DNA of 64,000 nt, from positions 62,001 to 126,000 of the forward strand of contig NZ_BCXH01000007.1 in assembly GCF_001895005.1 (NCBI RefSeq), written 5' to 3'. This stretch comes from Rhodococcus yunnanensis NBRC 103083. Its GTDB lineage: Bacteria; Actinomycetota; Actinomycetes; Mycobacteriales; Mycobacteriaceae. The translations under genes and the position numbers were made by a program. Below the pieces are notes generated by a model that saw only the letters and a program-made list of their open reading frames with translations, was not told the DNA's origin and did no database searches. Below, piece after piece: positions 26,659-35,938 of this stretch (positions are counted from its first letter, which is position 1; each line of letters opens with the position of its first letter).

Positions 26659-27660
26659 TCAGCCGAACAAGCCTTGTAACGCTACCGCATAGAAGACGAT
26701 GAGCCCGATGTACACCACGGTGCCGATGTACCCGAGGATCAAACCGGCGACGGCGAGTCCCGAACCTTGTTCTCCTGTCCTGCGGATCTGCCCTTGAGCG
26801 ACGTGTCCACACACCACAGCGACGATTCCGGAACCCAGTAGCCCGAAGACGAGGGAAAGGATTGCCATCGTGTTCGTCGATTGTGAGCGCGGAGCATATC
26901 CGTACGGCGTAGTGGTTGCGTAGCCGTACAGCAGCTCTCCCGTGGGCGTGTGGCCCACGTGCACCACCGTGGGGTGGGCATGTTGATAGGGCGCGTTCAT
27001 CATCGGGTTCTTGATCAGGGCGTCGATGCCGGCTGCGATCCAGGCGAAGAGACACCCAACCAGCACGATGCACGACAACCATACGATTCCGGACCACTTG
27101 TGCACCTCGAAGTAGTCCAGGCTGACGTACATACGGTTCTGAAAGAAAGTGGCCAACGCAACCGTGGCCACCGCTGCAAATGGCGTCACCACCAAGGGAA
27201 CCAGCGATCGCCGACGTAAGAGTATCCAGGCAACCACCAAGAAAGCCGCACTCAGGACACTCGTTGCCAGCAGGAAGAGCAAGGGCAAGGCCAACACCGT
27301 CAGGACGGTGGCGACCACACGGCGTGTCATACTGACCCGCTGCATCCAGATGAATGCTATGAAGCCGATGGCTGCGATCGCGGGCGAGATGATGCGGATT
27401 ACGCCGCCATTACCGTCGACAGAGAGCATCCAAGGCAGCACCAGGCCCAACACGATCGCAACGATCAGTACGAGGATCGAGATGATCGACGGTGCAGGCG
27501 CTTTCGGCTTCGGGACGCGGATGGTGCCCGGTAGGTACGACAGCGCTGCCGGCGCAGGGGCCGAATAGCCCTGAGCCGCTGCGGGAATCGTCGGAGGCGG
27601 CGGCGGGGTAGGTGGCGGGGGCGGAGGGGGCGGAGGCGGCGGAGGAGGTGCCTGGGTCAT
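26659..27660 (-). CDS. DUF4190-type polytopic membrane protein with polyproline tail
   Basis: ATG 27660 overlaps the upstream stop as ATGA, giving a 333-aa protein. A polyproline tail precedes four to five transmembrane helices, then a Tyr/Pro-rich loop, then the two-helix DUF4190 module (NTMAILSLVFGLLG, GHVAQGQIRRTGEQGSGLAVAG). DUF4190 proteins are uncharacterised membrane proteins. Translational coupling ties it to the repeat protein at 27657-30116. Confidence 0.8.
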   Translation of the reverse strand: MTQAPPPPPPPPPPPPPTPPPPPTIPAAAQGYSAPAPAALSYLPGTIRVPKPKAPAPSIISILVLIVAIVLGLVLPWMLSVDGNGGVIRIISPAIAAIGFIAFIWMQRVSMTRRVVATVLTVLALPLLFLLATSVLSAAFLVVAWILLRRRSLVPLVVTPFAAVATVALATFFQNRMYVSLDYFEVHKWSGIVWLSCIVLVGCLFAWIAAGIDALIKNPMMNAPYQHAHPTVVHVGHTPTGELLYGYATTTPYGYAPRSQSTNTMAILSLVFGLLGSGIVAVVCGHVAQGQIRRTGEQGSGLAVAGLILGYIGTVVYIGLIVFYAVALQGLFG

Positions 27661-30116
27661 CTGCGGTCCTTCAAGGCCTGGTCGACGGCGGGGTCGCCCA
27701 GAGTTCCCAGCCACTCGAGGAGTCCGGGGTATGCGTTGGGATGCGTCGCAACCATGACTCGCAGGTCAGGTCGGTGCTCTGCCAGTCGGAACAGAACCGC
27801 AGCCGAGCACGACGGGTCTGCGACGGCCTGCGCGTCCGGGTCGACCACTTCGATTGTCTCGGTTTGAGTATCGGAGGTCGCGGCCCGAGCAGGCGCAGCG
27901 GCCTCGGCGGCGGGCTCCGACTGAATCTCGACTGCGGGTTCGCGAGTTGGCTCGACTCGAGGCTCCGCCGTCGTGGTCTCCGCCGGCGGCACTTCCGCCG
28001 ATGCTGGCTCTGACACTGCCACCGACGAGAGCTGAGATGCAGGCTCGGTGGCTACAGGATCCTTGGTGGCATTCACCGTGTTCGGCGCCTCGTCGGGCAG
28101 TCCGAATTGACCTGCAGCCCGTCGGGCCAACGCGGCGTCGACTGCAGGGTCGTTCAACTTGCCCAGCCAGTCGACCAAATCCCGATAGGTCGACGGATTG
28201 GCGGCGACGGCGGGACGGAGTTCCGGAGTCGTGCTCGCGATCTCGAACAGTCGGGCCGCAGGAGTCTGCGGATCCGACGCCTGCACAGCGGGATCGGACC
28301 ACGGCTGTGCGGCGGGAGTTGGCGCTGCGGGAGTGGGAACCGCGGGAGTCTGCACCACAGGCTGCGGTACGACGGGCGCGATGGGAGCCGACGCTACCGG
28401 CGCCGTTACGGTTTCCGCGGGAAGTCCGAACTGACCAGCTGCCCGACGGGCCAATGCAGCGTCGACTGCGGGATCGTTCAGCTTGCCGAGCCAGTCGAGC
28501 AACTCGTCGTACGTCGACGGGTTGGCAGCGACCGCAGGACGAAGTTCGGGTGTCGTGGTCGCGATCTCGAACAGGGTTGCGGCCGGTGTGCGCGGATCCG
28601 ACGCCGCAGCGCCAGGACCATAGCCCGCAGCGCCAGGACCATAGCCCGCAGCCGGGCTCGGACCTGCAGTCACCGACGCGAACAGCGGGACTCCGCTGTA
28701 GAGATCGCGGATCGCTGGAGCTACTGCGACCGACAGGGCGATGAAGATCGTCGCGGCGGCTGCGGCCAGATCGAATGTCCACACGCTGGGGTACCCGTAG
28801 TCGTACATGATCGACTGTGTCACCATCCGAGCGATCATCAGTACGAGCAGACCCAGGCAGATACCGATCGTGACTTCACGCGACGGTCGCGGATCCTCCG
28901 ACGAGTAGCGAAGTCCCAACGCCTTGGTTCCGACGACGGCCAGCACACCGATCAGCACGGAGAATGCGGCGAGCGCGATGGATTCGCCGACCGACACGAT
29001 CCCGAAGTCCGTGGCGGCGAGGGCAATCTGCGTCAGCGCGGTGCCGAAACTCCAGACGGCGATGATGCGGAGTCCGTTGCGGGCGGCTTCGAGCCACACG
29101 TATCCCCCGTGCGACGCGTCAGCTGCAGCCGGAACTCCAAAGGGCAGGAACGCTATCGCTGCGGCAGCCACCCAGAACGTCACCGAGTAGTACGGATAGA
29201 CGGTGACGGTAAGGAACAGCTCGACACTTGCGAGATCATCGAACGACAGGAAAAAGCCCGCGACGAGCAGTGCCACACCGAACCCTGCAACTGTCAGGCG
29301 CCACGAACCGAAGCGTCGTGCAAGCCCGGCCGAGACCGTGCCCAGCACCGCAACGGGCACCGCCGACGAGACGAGCACGACGACGAGACTTTGGAGCGTT
29401 GCGGCACCGTCCGTGTAGCCGTAGCGGTTCAACGTCACGAGGACGAAGATCAGCCCGAGCAAGCCGGACAGGACGGCGAAACCCGTCGCAACGAACATCA
29501 GCGGCTTGATCCAACCCAGCCAACGTGGGGCACTGCGCGGGTCGATCCGAAGTTCCGCGGCACGTGGCTGCGCGGCCAGCAAGGCACCGGCGAGCCCGAT
29601 CCACGCAGCCGATCCGATGCCGTCGCCGCTGAAGACACTGCTGGTCTCGCTGAATCGGAAGAGCCCACGAATGACGTCGTACCCAAGGAAGGCGATGACT
29701 GTCACGAGGAATGGACCGTTGGCAACCAGACGCAGGACTCGCACCTGTCCCACTTGCCAGTTCTGGCCGAGCATTCCGAGACGAGCGAGGTAGGGCAACC
29801 CCAGCGATGCGAGCGACAGGATCGTCACGAGTACGACCAGTGCGATGATGCCGCCGGATCCGCCGCGAGCGATACCGAACGCCGTCGTCCAGGGCAGAAA
29901 GAACGAAACGAACAGGAGAATGGCCGCCACACCGTCGCGGACGTAATCGCTCACCGGAATGTCGGTGAACGGTGACGGTTTCGGCTCGTAGGGCTTTGCC
30001 TGGCCGGGCGGGGGCGGTGCTGGCACGTATCCGGGAGGCGCCGGGAAGCTGCCGACGGGACCCGGTGCACCATTCGAAGCCGGTGTTCCGTACTGATAAG
30101 GGGTTTCTCCGGGCAC
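27657..30116 (-). CDS. Polytopic membrane protein with leucine-rich-repeat-variant repeats
   Basis: This 819-aa protein has a Pro-rich tail (residues 1-50), about ten transmembrane helices (60-480), and a cytosolic region with three ~55-residue repeats near 508-562, 625-679 and 760-816. Each repeat reads D(P)xTPAAxLFEIAxTTPELRPAVAANPSTYxxLxDWLGKLNDPAVDAAL or a diverged form. They match the actinobacterial leucine-rich-repeat-variant module. The first two repeats are also very similar at DNA level. The repeats probably bind a partner; none is evident. The gene is coupled to the downstream DUF4190 gene by ATGA. Confidence 0.8.
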   Translation of the reverse strand: MPGETPYQYGTPASNGAPGPVGSFPAPPGYVPAPPPPGQAKPYEPKPSPFTDIPVSDYVRDGVAAILLFVSFFLPWTTAFGIARGGSGGIIALVVLVTILSLASLGLPYLARLGMLGQNWQVGQVRVLRLVANGPFLVTVIAFLGYDVIRGLFRFSETSSVFSGDGIGSAAWIGLAGALLAAQPRAAELRIDPRSAPRWLGWIKPLMFVATGFAVLSGLLGLIFVLVTLNRYGYTDGAATLQSLVVVLVSSAVPVAVLGTVSAGLARRFGSWRLTVAGFGVALLVAGFFLSFDDLASVELFLTVTVYPYYSVTFWVAAAAIAFLPFGVPAAADASHGGYVWLEAARNGLRIIAVWSFGTALTQIALAATDFGIVSVGESIALAAFSVLIGVLAVVGTKALGLRYSSEDPRPSREVTIGICLGLLVLMIARMVTQSIMYDYGYPSVWTFDLAAAAATIFIALSVAVAPAIRDLYSGVPLFASVTAGPSPAAGYGPGAAGYGPGAAASDPRTPAATLFEIATTTPELRPAVAANPSTYDELLDWLGKLNDPAVDAALARRAAGQFGLPAETVTAPVASAPIAPVVPQPVVQTPAVPTPAAPTPAAQPWSDPAVQASDPQTPAARLFEIASTTPELRPAVAANPSTYRDLVDWLGKLNDPAVDAALARRAAGQFGLPDEAPNTVNATKDPVATEPASQLSSVAVSEPASAEVPPAETTTAEPRVEPTREPAVEIQSEPAAEAAAPARAATSDTQTETIEVVDPDAQAVADPSCSAAVLFRLAEHRPDLRVMVATHPNAYPGLLEWLGTLGDPAVDQALKDRR

Positions 30117-30210
30117 GCGCCGAGCTCCTCGAGAAGGTGTGGACAGTGTGCTGAATAATGCGCCTGATCAGGCACGATCACCAGTCGTTCGAACGATCTA
30201 AGTTTCGGGC

Positions 30211-32451
30211 CTACCGTCGGTACTTCGTCGTTCCCGAGGATTCGCGGTTGTTGCTGACGATCTTGGCGTAGCACTGGTCGAGTGCGATCTGCTTAGAATC
30301 GCACCATCCGTTGGCCGCGTCGGCATCGGCGAACGTGAGGCCCGCGACGGTGATCCACCACCCTCGCAGGTCGAACGTGCGCCATTCGTCGCTCCACAGC
30401 AGCCGGACCTCCGGATAAGTCAGTCGCAGCTGCAGGTGTTGCCGGAGAATCTGCTCCGCGGACCAATGGACGGGTGCTCCGTTGATGTCGGCCGCATCCA
30501 ACCCGACCCGCTTCGCGGAGATCTGCGCAACCCATCGGTCCGCGAGATCGTTTGTCACGAAGGGCAAATCAGCATTGGCTTGCGCACGCAGTGCGTCAAG
30601 ACTCGTCGTTTCGACGTCCTTCGTCGGCGCAGCTGCGCGGACCGGCTTGATCGGCGTGTTGGTCCGTGTCTGCGACGGCGACCCACTGGTCAAGCTGGTA
30701 TCGCTGGTACCTTCGTCGCTGCATTCGACGAGCTGGGTGCCCGACGCCGTCGCATTCGTGAGGCTCGACGACGACCCCAGGCTATTCGGCAGACGCCAGA
30801 AGCTATCGAGCTCGTAGAGGAATTCCCGCTCGATCGAGTTCGTCGAGCTTTCTCGGTCGGTTCGCGGCAGATAGATCGGCTCGTCGGAGAAGTCGAAGAC
30901 CGCCGAGGCGACGCTCGAACCGCTGTCCGAGATCGAGACGCGCAGCGCGTTGGTCGAGGCGATGTCGCCGCTCGGGCACGACGCCTTCATCTCCATTCGA
31001 ACGACTAAACCTTCAGTCTCGGTTCGGTATTCGACGGGCGTCAGCGTCGGCGTCGAACCACATTTGGTGACGAATTCATCCTCGTTGGCGCCAGCGGTGG
31101 AGATCCTGCCGGGTGCGCCGGCAGGCCCGCCCGTCGGCGGGTAGTAGGTGAGAGTGTCATTGGTGATCGACGCGAGACCGTCGTTCGCCTTGCCCCATGA
31201 CCATCGGTGGGTGTCGTCGGCGTTCATTCCCCAGCTGATCGACCCGTCGGACAGGTCGATCGCTACGAGCCCCCCGTTGTCCACACTCGCCATGAGTCGT
31301 TTGCCGTCGGATTCCACGAACTTCAGTGATTCACCGATGACCGACGACCACAGTTTTTCACCGTTGTCGATTCGGTACGCGGACACGGTATCCATGTCGC
31401 TTCCGAGGACGATGTCACCGATGATTCCGTTCAGGCGGAAGTCATCATCTGGCGCGACCGACCAGATCTGATCTCCGGTCTCGATGTCGTAGGCGCCATG
31501 AGCGCCGATGTAGGGACGGATGCTCGATGCGGACACCAGCCATGGCTTCGCCGGATCGTCGCCGCTGATCCGAAACTTCTCGGAACCGTCGGGTGCCGAC
31601 ACGATGGACTCGTACCCGTCCGTAGGAAACGGGAGACGGCATTGAACGCCTGCGAATCCCTGGCCCGGTAGCGAGGTGCCGCCGCCGAGGTCCGGGTGGG
31701 AAAGAACTCGACCGTCGTTCGTGTCCAGCACGGTCGAGCCGACACCTGTGTACGTCACCAGCCCGTCGACGATCTCGAACGAATGTGAATCTCCGGACCC
31801 GGGACAACTCGTATTCCAGGGCACGGCGGTCGACCATCGTGCTTCGAGATCGTTCGGTGTCCCTCTGTTGAATGTGTTGCTTTCGTTGCCGCCGTCGAGC
31901 GTGAACACCGACCCGTCGTACACCTCCACCATCCAGGCCGTCGAACGGTCGATGCTGGACCGAACCTCGCCTGTGTCGAGGTCGAAGAATCGAACCTGTG
32001 CCGTAGTCGACGTCTCTCGAGGCCGGATGACGCAGGGCAAAGTGGAATCGATCGACGCCGTGGCGCACGTAACCGACCCGTCCACATCCGCCTGCCATTT
32101 GACCGAACCGGTACTGGCATCTGCCGCGACGATCTCCTCCTGCTGCCCGCGGAGAGGCCCCACTGTGGTGACAAGCGTCGACCCGAGTTCGATGAACTGC
32201 GCACTGCCGTAGCCGGCCGGCAACGAATCAGGCCACATGAAGATCCCGCCGGGGAGGACGTCGTCGACCGACAACGCCCAACCCTGTTGCGGCTGAGTGG
32301 GATACGTATTGGTCAGCTGACCTGCCACCGGCCTGTTGTCGTCGGACGATCGCAGCACGGTGAATGCGGTGATACCGCCGGCCACCAGAGCGACTACGAC
32401 AGCGAGTGCCACTCCCCCGACGATCCACCCGCGCCTATGCCCACAAGACAA
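30211..32451 (-). CDS. Membrane-anchored PQQ-like beta-propeller protein
   Basis: The 746-aa frame opens at a TTG at 32451. An N-terminal membrane anchor (WIVGGVALAVVVALVAGG) is followed by an extracytoplasmic region with repeated propeller blades (IVAADASTGSVKW, GAYDIETGDQIWSV, SAYRIDNGEKLWS, VAIDLSDGSISWG). These are PQQ-binding-like repeats; whether it binds PQQ is not shown. The last 200 residues are Ser/Thr-rich and then a C-terminal domain with cysteines. The true N-terminus may be the proline-rich MTLPPP start at about 32541, which is in a different frame across a C-tract. Confidence 0.75.
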   Translation of the reverse strand: MSCGHRRGWIVGGVALAVVVALVAGGITAFTVLRSSDDNRPVAGQLTNTYPTQPQQGWALSVDDVLPGGIFMWPDSLPAGYGSAQFIELGSTLVTTVGPLRGQQEEIVAADASTGSVKWQADVDGSVTCATASIDSTLPCVIRPRETSTTAQVRFFDLDTGEVRSSIDRSTAWMVEVYDGSVFTLDGGNESNTFNRGTPNDLEARWSTAVPWNTSCPGSGDSHSFEIVDGLVTYTGVGSTVLDTNDGRVLSHPDLGGGTSLPGQGFAGVQCRLPFPTDGYESIVSAPDGSEKFRISGDDPAKPWLVSASSIRPYIGAHGAYDIETGDQIWSVAPDDDFRLNGIIGDIVLGSDMDTVSAYRIDNGEKLWSSVIGESLKFVESDGKRLMASVDNGGLVAIDLSDGSISWGMNADDTHRWSWGKANDGLASITNDTLTYYPPTGGPAGAPGRISTAGANEDEFVTKCGSTPTLTPVEYRTETEGLVVRMEMKASCPSGDIASTNALRVSISDSGSSVASAVFDFSDEPIYLPRTDRESSTNSIEREFLYELDSFWRLPNSLGSSSSLTNATASGTQLVECSDEGTSDTSLTSGSPSQTRTNTPIKPVRAAAPTKDVETTSLDALRAQANADLPFVTNDLADRWVAQISAKRVGLDAADINGAPVHWSAEQILRQHLQLRLTYPEVRLLWSDEWRTFDLRGWWITVAGLTFADADAANGWCDSKQIALDQCYAKIVSNNRESSGTTKYRR

Positions 32452-32579
32452 CGGCGCCTGTGCGCTCGGATACGACGGCTGCGACGTCGGCGGGGGTGGT
32501 GGCCCAGGGGGGCGGCGGAGGTGGAGGGGGAGGCAGTGTCATCAGCTCGTACTCGTTCTGTCGATGAGAGGAATCGAAG

Positions 32580-33227
32580 TCACTGCTCCGCGAGGCACAA
32601 CACCACGACGGGGTTGTCTGTCTGTACCCAGTCGTACGAGCATGACGACGTGCTGGTGCCCCTACTCGTCACTCGATGGGTCGCGCTGCTGGAGCTGCAC
32701 GACACCGAGCTGACCGTGACCGAGCTGGTGCCATCTCCGTTCTCGGTGCCGAGTGTCCGCTGAATGCAGTCCCCCACAGAGGCGGCATCGATGACATCGG
32801 CGGTACTCGCCGAGTTGTACGACGGCGACGCGCTCGTGGCGTAGCTGGAGTACGACGGGGTTGTGTACAGATCGGAGGAGTAGCTGTCCGAATCGTAGCC
32901 ATCAAGCGCGTTTGCGAAGGAATTCGCGAGCACGATCAACCACACGATCCAGAACACCCAGATCGCAGTCCCGAGGTACCCGATGATTGCTCCGGCGAGC
33001 GCCAGGCCGCGTCCCTGCTCACCACTCCGCTTGATTTGAGACAGCGAAATGTGTCCGAGAATGATTCCCAGCGGCGCAATGAAGAGTGCGCCGACGAGCG
33101 CGGCGATAGCCATCCCATTGGTCGACGGCGGTCGCTGATAACCGTATGGCTGGCCGCCCGCCCAATACTGCTGACCTGGGCCTTGGGCGGGTGGCAGAGG
33201 AGGGGGTGGGGGCGGTGGAGTCGTCAC
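32580..33227 (-). CDS. DUF4190-type membrane protein with Ser-rich extracytoplasmic tail
   Basis: A GTG at 33227 (VTTPPPP) gives a 215-aa protein: a polyproline and Tyr/Gln-rich tail, a DUF4190 two-helix module (NGMAIAALVGALFIAPLG, LSQIKRSGEQGRGLALAG), and then a Ser/Tyr/Thr-rich region and a C-terminal domain with paired cysteines (GDCIQRTLG, SSVSCSSS). The frame further upstream (to 33521) is not convincing. It is the fourth proline-tailed membrane protein of this cluster. Confidence 0.75.
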   Translation of the reverse strand: MTTPPPPPPPLPPAQGPGQQYWAGGQPYGYQRPPSTNGMAIAALVGALFIAPLGIILGHISLSQIKRSGEQGRGLALAGAIIGYLGTAIWVFWIVWLIVLANSFANALDGYDSDSYSSDLYTTPSYSSYATSASPSYNSASTADVIDAASVGDCIQRTLGTENGDGTSSVTVSSVSCSSSSATHRVTSRGTSTSSCSYDWVQTDNPVVVLCLAEQ

Positions 33228-33319
33228 CGGAACGGCCAGCCTTTGCGCATAGCGGGAATTTACTTCTCGTCCAGCGAGTCTGATAGTCGTGCGTTCGGAT
33301 GAAAGACGGCCGTAGTCCT

Positions 33320-33605
33320 CTACTTCTTGTGAATGGACAGCGACATGCCCTCGAGCCATGGAGAACTCGACCACTGCAGGGTCCCCGTCAAGGTATTGCC
33401 ACTGGACGAGAGCTGCCATTCCCCGGTTTGGACGCATTCCGAACTTGGACCAGCGGCGTTTGCAGTGTCCACGAAGATGGAGACGAAAGTTCGGCTCGTT
33501 TCGGTCACTTCGACCGGGCAAACGAACTCGTCCGACCGAAAGGTGAACGTCCCCGAAATCGGGTCCGATGACGTCAGAGTCGCCGTGATCGGCAGTTGCC
33601 CGCCG
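33320..33605 (-). pseudogene. 3' part of a gene truncated by the helicase-fragment insertion
   Basis: The minus-strand frame ending at 33320 reads as a normal secreted beta-rich domain (FVCPVEVTETSRTFVSIFVD, ECVQTGEWQLSSSG, GMSLSIHKK). Going upstream, it runs straight into the antisense of the duplicated helicase fragment at 33606. Its own start and N-terminal half are gone. Confidence 0.6.
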
Positions 33606-34550
33606 TCGGAATGTGGAAGGACCTCACCGACCACTGGGACATCCTCGAACCGAGCCCCATCGTGCGCCACCTGACACACAGTGCAGGTGAATCCTTCCGC
33701 GATTCCCGACGACCGGACGGTTCCGACATCGAATCCGTACCGGTCCACGAACTCGACGTCGCCGTTCCCATTCCCGCCGACGGCTCCCAGCTCCGCGCCG
33801 TCGCGTTGGCAGCCGACGGCCACACCTTCGTGCTGGAAGGACCACCCGGAACCGGCAAGTCCCAGACGATCACCAACCTGATCGCGCACACCCTCGCGCA
33901 GGGCAGAACGGTGCTGTTCGTCGCCGAGAAGCAAGCCGCGCTCGACGTCGTCAAGAAGCGTCTCGACAAAGTGGGGCTGACCAAGTTCACGCTCGATCTG
34001 CACGGTAAGAATCAGAGCGCCAACGCCATCCGCGATCAGCTCAAGCGCGCGATCGAGCACTCGACCAGCTACAACAACCGGTCATGGGCAGCCAAGCGCG
34101 CCGATGTTCGCTCACACCACGTTCCGCTCGAGGACTACCCGACCAAGATTCACGAGACGAACGGCGTCGACCATTCGCTGTGGTCCGCGTACGACACCAT
34201 TCTCGGACTCGGCGACGGCCCCTCTGCCACCATCCCCGCAACGTTCGTCGCGAATCCGTCGGTGTCGGTTCCCGAGATCACCAGTGCCCTGCAGCAATTC
34301 GAACGAGCCGCGCGGTCGATCTCCATCAGCGCCGAGAACCCGTGGTCCATCGCTGGAATCATCGACGCCCACGCCACCGACGACGACTTCCTTTCGGTCG
34401 CAGCACGATCAGCTGCCTCACTCGACGCCGTTCACAGAAGCTCCACCGTTCACTACGCCGTCGAACAAGTTCCGTCTCCCGAGACACTCGAACTTCTCCT
34501 CCCCCAGGCTCGACGCCAGATCGGTCGGCCGATTCCGCCGGCCGACGCGT
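33606..34550 (+). pseudogene. Internal fragment of the DUF4011 helicase gene (direct repeat, copy B)
   Basis: This is the second copy of 15755-16699, same orientation, no indels, about 12 substitutions by eye. It encodes codons 626-940 of the helicase, including Walker A, and remains open (an ATG-started 420-codon frame runs 33596-34858 across it). It lacks the rest of the helicase motifs and both junctions fall inside other broken genes, so it is most likely a recombination scar rather than a working gene. Confidence 0.85.
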
Positions 34551-34968
34551 CTGACTCTTGCAGCTCGGTCGAGACGTTGCGCCGAGGACGTCGAGAGCTC
34601 CGGCAGTTCGCCACCCTTACCGTTGGTCGCGGAGTCGGCAAAGGTGTTCGGGACCAATCGAGCAAGAACTCGGGTCGTCATAGCGATCTTCAGCGCTGTT
34701 TCAGCCACGGTCCTGGTAGTGGTCTTGGGCTACTGGGCGTACAACACCTGGCGCGCACCTGGATGAGTCGGTACTCGGGAACACCCGCATCGTCTTCCGA
34801 TCTGCACACTGCCAATGGTGGGACGCCGGGCAGCTCGCCCTTCGTGTGGAGGGTCTAGTCGCCAAGGTGTGTCCGACCATCGGAATCGAAATATGCCGGG
34901 CCGATGTGTGGCTCGACGAACCGTTCTTCGACCACGAGCCCGACGGACTCGGCAACCTGCCCGAGTGA
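34551..34968 (+). pseudogene. 3' part of a single-span membrane protein gene
   Basis: Directly after copy B, one frame reads AESAKVFGTNRARTR followed by a transmembrane helix (VVIAIFSAVSATVLVVVLGYW) and stops at 34766. A +1 frame continues sensibly (GNTRIVFRSAHCQWWDAG, VWLDEPFFDHEPDGLGNLPE) to a TGA at 34966-34968. So both the 5' end (lost at the repeat junction) and the internal frame are damaged. No family is recognised. Confidence 0.4.
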
Positions 34969-35082
34969 AGCAGGCAGAACGATCCACGTCGACACTCCAC
35001 AGTGATAGTCGAGGTCGAGCCCGAGGGTGAGATCCCTCCCCGACTCCGAGACAGCGACTTGGCACGCGTCAACCATAATCAT
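34855..35082 (-). CDS. Possible small hypothetical protein
   Basis: A 75-codon frame (DLTLGLDLDYHCGVSTWIVLP, GLVVEERFVEPHIG) has reasonable codon bias but overlaps, antisense, the 3' end of the plus-strand fragment at 34551-34968. Only one of the two is likely real, and I cannot decide from sequence alone. Confidence 0.3.
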   Translation of the reverse strand: MIMVDACQVAVSESGRDLTLGLDLDYHCGVSTWIVLPASLGQVAESVGLVVEERFVEPHIGPAYFDSDGRTHLGD

Positions 35083-35124
35083 CGCGACGCCAGATCGAGT
35101 CGGTCAGCCAGCGGCCGGCCGCAG

Positions 35125-35649
35125 ATGATCGTCGAGAAGCACTTCGGCGCCGCCAGCGCCGCTATGTCGACGGCAAAGCCCGCGTACGCGATAGGCAAGT
35201 ATCGGACGATCACTCGGATTCGATCGGTCCGGTCCGATGTCTACCGCGCCGAAGTGTCGACTCACGAGGTGAATCGCAGTCATGTTATTACGCAACAGAC
35301 CCCGGAGTGGCACTACAACATCGACGACGAACGCAACAGATTCGTAGACGTCACAGACCTCCACGCGCAGGTGATCGTTCTCAGTGACGGTGTGATGATG
35401 CTCAGGCGGTCACGATCGGAACTCGGCCATCTGCTCCTCGCGGACTATTCATCCACGGGCCTGCGACTCGACGAGTGGCAACACGACGGCCACTTCGACG
35501 ACTGCACCGACGGATACCTGTTCACCCAGGACATTCGTCTGGTCGCACGAACATGCATCGCGTGGTTCCGCATCAGTGGTGACATCGCCACCACCGATAA
35601 TATCGGCTGTTCGTACCGATTCGCCGACGAGTTGCCCCGACATTCTTGA
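35125..35649 (+). CDS. Hypothetical protein
   Basis: From ATG 35125 (MIVEKHFGAAS) the frame gives 174 residues of a soluble alpha/beta protein (VTDLHAQVIVLSDGVMML, GHLLLADYSSTGLRLDEW, ACIAWFRISG-like C-terminal strand). No signal peptide, membrane segment or known family is seen. The frame upstream to 35002 is less convincing. It stands alone between the repeat scar and the nuclease gene. Confidence 0.5.
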   Translation: MIVEKHFGAASAAMSTAKPAYAIGKYRTITRIRSVRSDVYRAEVSTHEVNRSHVITQQTPEWHYNIDDERNRFVDVTDLHAQVIVLSDGVMMLRRSRSELGHLLLADYSSTGLRLDEWQHDGHFDDCTDGYLFTQDIRLVARTCIAWFRISGDIATTDNIGCSYRFADELPRHS

Positions 35650-35938
35650 CCCACGTCTGAGACTCAGTCGACACCTCCGGGGGCGTATCCCGCGCAACGT
35701 ACCCGCAACCACCAACAGGTCGAGGGTTGCACGATTGACTGAAATCAATCACACCGTGGCTCTAGGACGCGGTGGTCCGACTATCGGAGACCTGTCACTA
35801 CGCCTAGCGGCGCGGGTCCATCCGCTGCTTCGTGTTCACCCACACAGAGGCCTTCCAGTCTCGATTAGGTACTCAACGCGACCGACTGTGCTCCTGCCTC
35901 CGCTATTGTTAGCTTTATTCACGGCTTTGGAGGATTCG

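Noticed and set aside
28610..28655. Direct 21-bp repeat
   Set aside because: It encodes a repeated AAGYGPG linker in the membrane repeat protein and needs no other explanation.
28107..29975. 622-codon open frame antisense to the repeat membrane protein
   Set aside because: Composition is Arg/Gln/His-rich without hydrophobic segments or motifs, while the minus frame has repeats and helices.
33596..34858. 420-codon ORF across repeat copy B as a working ATPase
   Set aside because: It has Walker A but no Walker B or other helicase motifs, and both ends run into unrelated broken genes.
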